From: Gnetum montanum
Taxonomy: Eukaryota > Streptophyta > Gnetopsida > Gnetales > Gnetaceae
Reading direction: 5' to 3'
Assembly: GCA_015680685.1 (NCBI GenBank)
Contig: MNCI01004661.1
Span: 1,523,441-1,587,440, forward strand
Length of the DNA: 64,000 nt
Shown one piece after another: positions 61,008 to 64,000 of the stretch. The notes beneath the pieces are model-generated. The model was not told the origin of the DNA, ran no database searches, and saw nothing but the letters and a program-made list of their open reading frames with translations. Position 1 is the stretch's first letter. Every line of letters starts with the position of its first letter. The translations under genes were made by a program, and so were the position numbers.

Positions 61008-62352
61008 CTAGAAGTCCCATCACGCCAAGAAACTGCTTTTGCGAAGCAACAGCTCAAGCTAAACGATGTTGAGTCAACGAAAGCCTTAGAAAATCGGCCT
61101 CTTCTTCGCGTTGCGCTGAACCGTAGCAATCTGGAATGATACGAACTGGATGACACTTACATAACGCATGACCAGTTTACAGCCGAATGTGCACAGAAAG
61201 TCATTGGATGGGCCCTCAGTCAGCATCTTAGAGGCGGTTCTGAAGTAGAATCAAGACAAGGAAAGCTTGTCATACCTGTAGATAGTATTAACTATGCCTG
61301 GAGAGTTTTTCAAGAAATCCAGTTGCCAACAAAAATCTCTGCAAAGGCAGTCGATGAAGCTGAATTGAATGAATTCGAGAAGGCCTTCCTGAATGATATT
61401 ATTCCAGCGAGCACCATTGGAGTAAGTTTTAACGACATTGGAGCTTTGGAAAGTGTGAACAACTCACTGAAGGAACTAGTGATGCTTCCATTGCAGAGAC
61501 CAGAGCTGTTTTCCAGAGGACAGCCAACAAAACCTTGCAGAGGAATTCTGCTGTTCGGTCCACCAGGAACTGGGAAAACCATGCTGGCAAAAGTCGTAGC
61601 CACAGAAGCAGGTGCAAATTTCATAAACGTCAGAGTCTCCAGTGTCACCTCCAAGTGGTTCGGTGAAAGCCAAAAATGTGTCAAGGCTCTGTTCTCGTTG
61701 GCCAGCAAGAAAGCTCCGACTATGATATTTATCGACGAAATAGACTCCGTCCTAGGTAAAAGGGATAGTTCTGCTAAGGAGTACGAGGGGATGAGGAAAT
61801 TGAAAAACGAGTTCATGCAGCAGTGGGATGGATTACGGATCAAAGAGAACGAACGTATCTTGATTCTTGGTGCAACCAACAGACCTTACGATCTGGACGA
61901 GGCTGTAATCAGGAGGCTTCCTCGCAGGTTCGTGATCGATCTTCCAGACGCCGAAAACAGGGTCAAAATATTGAAGGCCATACTTTCCAACGAGGATCTG
62001 GCACCAGATGTTGATTTGGATGAAATTGCAAGAGTGACCGAGGGTTTCTCTGGAAGCGATCTCAAGAATTTGTGTATAGCTGCTGCCTACTGCCCCATCA
62101 GAGAAATTCTTACAAAAGAAAACACAGGCAGGTTGGCAAGAGCTCAGGTCAGGGTCCCGCCTTTAAGTGTTGCCAGTGATGTTCATGCTTTGAATATGAA
62201 AGACCTGCGGTACGCCTGTTAACAAATTTCTGCGAGTTATTCTGAAGAATCTGAAGATATGGCTCAACTGTTACAGTGGAATGAGCTCTATGGAGAAGGG
62301 GGCTCAGGGAAGCCCAAGAAGAGCACCAGCACGCTTTCCTATTTCCTGTAGT
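61008..62352 (+). pseudogene. FHA-domain AAA ATPase pseudogene, 3' part with AAA module
   Basis: The frame continues from 25702. It encodes a basic helical region, then the AAA module: GVSFNDIGALESV, Walker A GPPGTGKT near 61559, Walker B MIFIDEIDSVLG near 61720, sensor 1 LGATNRPYDLDEA, and arginine finger region IRRLPRRF. A C-terminal helical lid follows with GFSGSDLKNLC. TAA at 62220-62222 truncates it, but the normal family end (LLQWNELYGEGG to LSYFL) is still readable in frame to 62352. Another in-frame TGA lies near 61137. The 299-codon open stretch with all ATPase motifs intact could look functional alone, but it lacks a promoter and the FHA half. Confidence 0.88.
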
Positions 62353-64000
62353 TTACATTGCATGAACTTTAACTGATTGGTTGATTGATTGCAGGGATTT
62401 ACAGCTTCTCATCGTGAAAATTTGATATGATTTTTGCTGTTTCCTCTTTTCTGAAAAAATGTACCATGTTTTTCGAAGTATTCACTATTTAGTCACCAAC
62501 GTTTACATCCGCATACTCTTTGTAATATAGTATGCAACTCTGCGCCAGCGCTACTGGTTCTCGCAGTTTCGAATTCCGAAATGATGTTTGCATTTCTTGG
62601 TTTCCCGTTAACTTGGGCTCCTGGACTGCGAGATATCCCGTTAACTTGAAACATATTAATATTTCAATTAAACTCTCAAATTAACGTAAAAATAAAGACA
62701 AATACTTGTTTGTATCATGTGTTCGGTTCTGTCCCTTTGTGTGTGTGTATATATGAACTGGGTATATGTAGTAATCACCCATGGGTTGATTTCCATGTGC
62801 ATTTGATCCAAGCATTAAATCATTAAATACATGACATGGTTACTTGGCCTTGAGTAATTTTTAAATAGGGTATTTAGTTTTTGAAGCCCATGAGGAATTT
62901 AGTTTCCTGGACCTTCCAAGAAAGAGTACATGACGGATGTTACAAATTTTTTGGCCTAAGAGGCTAATTACCAAATCCATCCAAAAGCGTCCTCTATTAG
63001 AGAAGAAGCTCTCTTGGTCGCATTTTCTCTCTCTTTGTTTTAGACTTTACCATGGTAAATAAATAATTATCATTGTAATACTTTTTTATTGGAACCATTA
63101 CTTGTAAGAGTCTAACTATGTAACCTGGACTTTGTGCTTGGAAAATCAAATCTCTATGCATCAATTTGAGATTTTTTAATTTGAAAAATATAAAAAATTC
63201 TATTGGCCAAATAATAGATAAATATCATAAATATATAACTAAACTAGTTGAAATATCAACCCTTTGTCCCATATCCCTCTTTTAGTGTTTTCGTAGCTAC
63301 TCTATGCTTTCTGCATTGATATGCAGGTGGAGTAAGAATCTCTCAAATAAGAAGGTTATTTTATTTTCTTATTCATGGAGCATAAAAGTTTTAGGGGAAA
63401 GTCTTGGGATACAAGCTATATAAATGTCACTAATTAAATATTCAAAAATTTTTCAAAGTCCAAAAATTCTACAAACTTTTTAAAAATCAAATATTATATA
63501 TTTTATCCAAGAATCTTCGAAGGATAGTTCTTGGTCATACTTACTACTGAAGGAATATATCGACAAGTTTTGGAATAACCTCACTCTAACATTGGGTCAT
63601 CCTATTAATTATTTAATGTCTAAAGATGCCATAATTTTTCCAACAAAAATCTAAATATTATATACTTTATCTAAGCATCTATGAAGGATAGGTCTTGATT
63701 GTCTTCATTGTCAAAAGAATATATCAATAGGACTTCAAATAACCTCACTACTAACATCGAATAATCCTTATGGTCCCAAACAAGTTACTCATGGTTAGGT
63801 CTTACTAACAAACTTACTATTAACCTTCTTAGTGGTTGAAGTACACATATCATTAGAAGTATAGGTCTTGACTATGCCTCACCATACACTAGTACATTCA
63901 ATTGCTAAATGTCATGGCCTTCGCTAGTTTCCCAGCTTTACATGAACTTATGAATCAAAATCCAAGTTAGGGAATTTATTCAAGCCCTTGTTCCCATGGA
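62353..64000. other. Gene-poor AT-rich DNA
   Basis: Retrocopy 3' flank, then AT-rich sequence with no gene seen. An imperfect direct duplication of about 165 bp (AAATATTATATA, TATC-AAG-ATCT, GAAGGATAG, GAATATATC, ATAACCTCACT) covers about 63485-63610 and 63645-63770. A short GT/AT microsatellite lies near 62741. Confidence 0.55.

Larger units (their letters stand above)
25703..61012 (+). mobile_element. Element A: non-coding LTR retrotransposon holding a 35-kb nest (body 25708-61007, TSD CTAGA)
   Basis: The body starts TGTGAGAG and ends TTGTTATT (ACA in other copies). It is flanked by the 5-bp duplication CTAGA at 25703-25707 and 61008-61012. Without later insertions it would be about 6.5 kb, with LTRs of about 580 bp, a tRNA-iMet-type primer site after the 5' LTR, and a polypurine tract before the 3' LTR. 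No gag, protease, RT or integrase is visible, so it must be mobilised in trans. It received a LINE (27081-29594) and element B (in its 3' LTR). Excising it with one TSD restores the host frame. Confidence 0.9.

Noticed and set aside
61323-62222. Stand-alone 299-residue AAA ATPase gene
   Set aside because: It is the 3' half of a retrocopy whose other half lies before element A. It lacks a start region, has a stop upstream at about 61137 and a premature stop at 62220.

Overview
This is nuclear DNA from a seed plant with a large, repeat-rich genome, most likely a gymnosperm and probably a conifer. The pointers are a PLS-class pentatricopeptide repeat gene, a plant-type DIM1/YLS8 splicing gene, heavy nesting of LTR retrotransposons, a caulimovirid-like integration, and remains of a Penelope-like element; elements of that type (Dryads) are known from conifers. 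The organism is inferred, not proven. Only two cellular genes look functional: a 5'-truncated PPR gene at the left edge and an intact DIM1 gene at 9486-9914.

Left part (1-23690). After the PPR gene lies a gene-poor stretch holding a decayed Penelope-like element (RT piece 4690-5306, GIY-YIG piece 6560-6867), three copies of one tRNA-derived SINE family, and a solo LTR (7698-8504) of a family that recurs later. DIM1 follows, then a foldback MITE-like hairpin (10684-11142) and featureless AT-rich DNA. On the minus strand at 14362-16675 is an endogenous caulimovirid-like reverse transcriptase ORF, still open for 600 codons, with a small broken ORF downstream. A decayed L1-type LINE (about 17750-23450) comes next.

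Right part (23690-62352). An intronless pseudogene of an FHA-domain AAA ATPase is split in two (23690-25707 and 61008-62352) by a 35.3-kb nest of transposons. Target-site duplications (TSDs) resolve the nest. Element A (25708-61007, TSD CTAGA) is a non-coding LTR retrotransposon. A GC-rich, 5'-truncated LINE (27081-29594, 11-bp TSD) sits in its internal region. A Ty3/Gypsy element with a tRNA-Asp-type primer site (element B, 34252-60487, TSD CCATG) sits in its 3' LTR. Element B holds a Copia element in its 5' LTR (34386-41542, TSD GTTTT), a 3.5-kb solo LTR in its pol gene (element D, 45959-49457, TSD AAGAG), and a second, inverted copy of the A family in its reverse transcriptase (element C, 49652-56099, TSD CCATA). 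Removing A and one TSD restores the ATPase reading frame exactly, which supports the whole reconstruction.

The last 1.6 kb (62353-64000) is AT-rich with no gene seen. There are two assembly gaps (27135-27530 and 46046-46284) and two single unknown bases (35084 and 46564).
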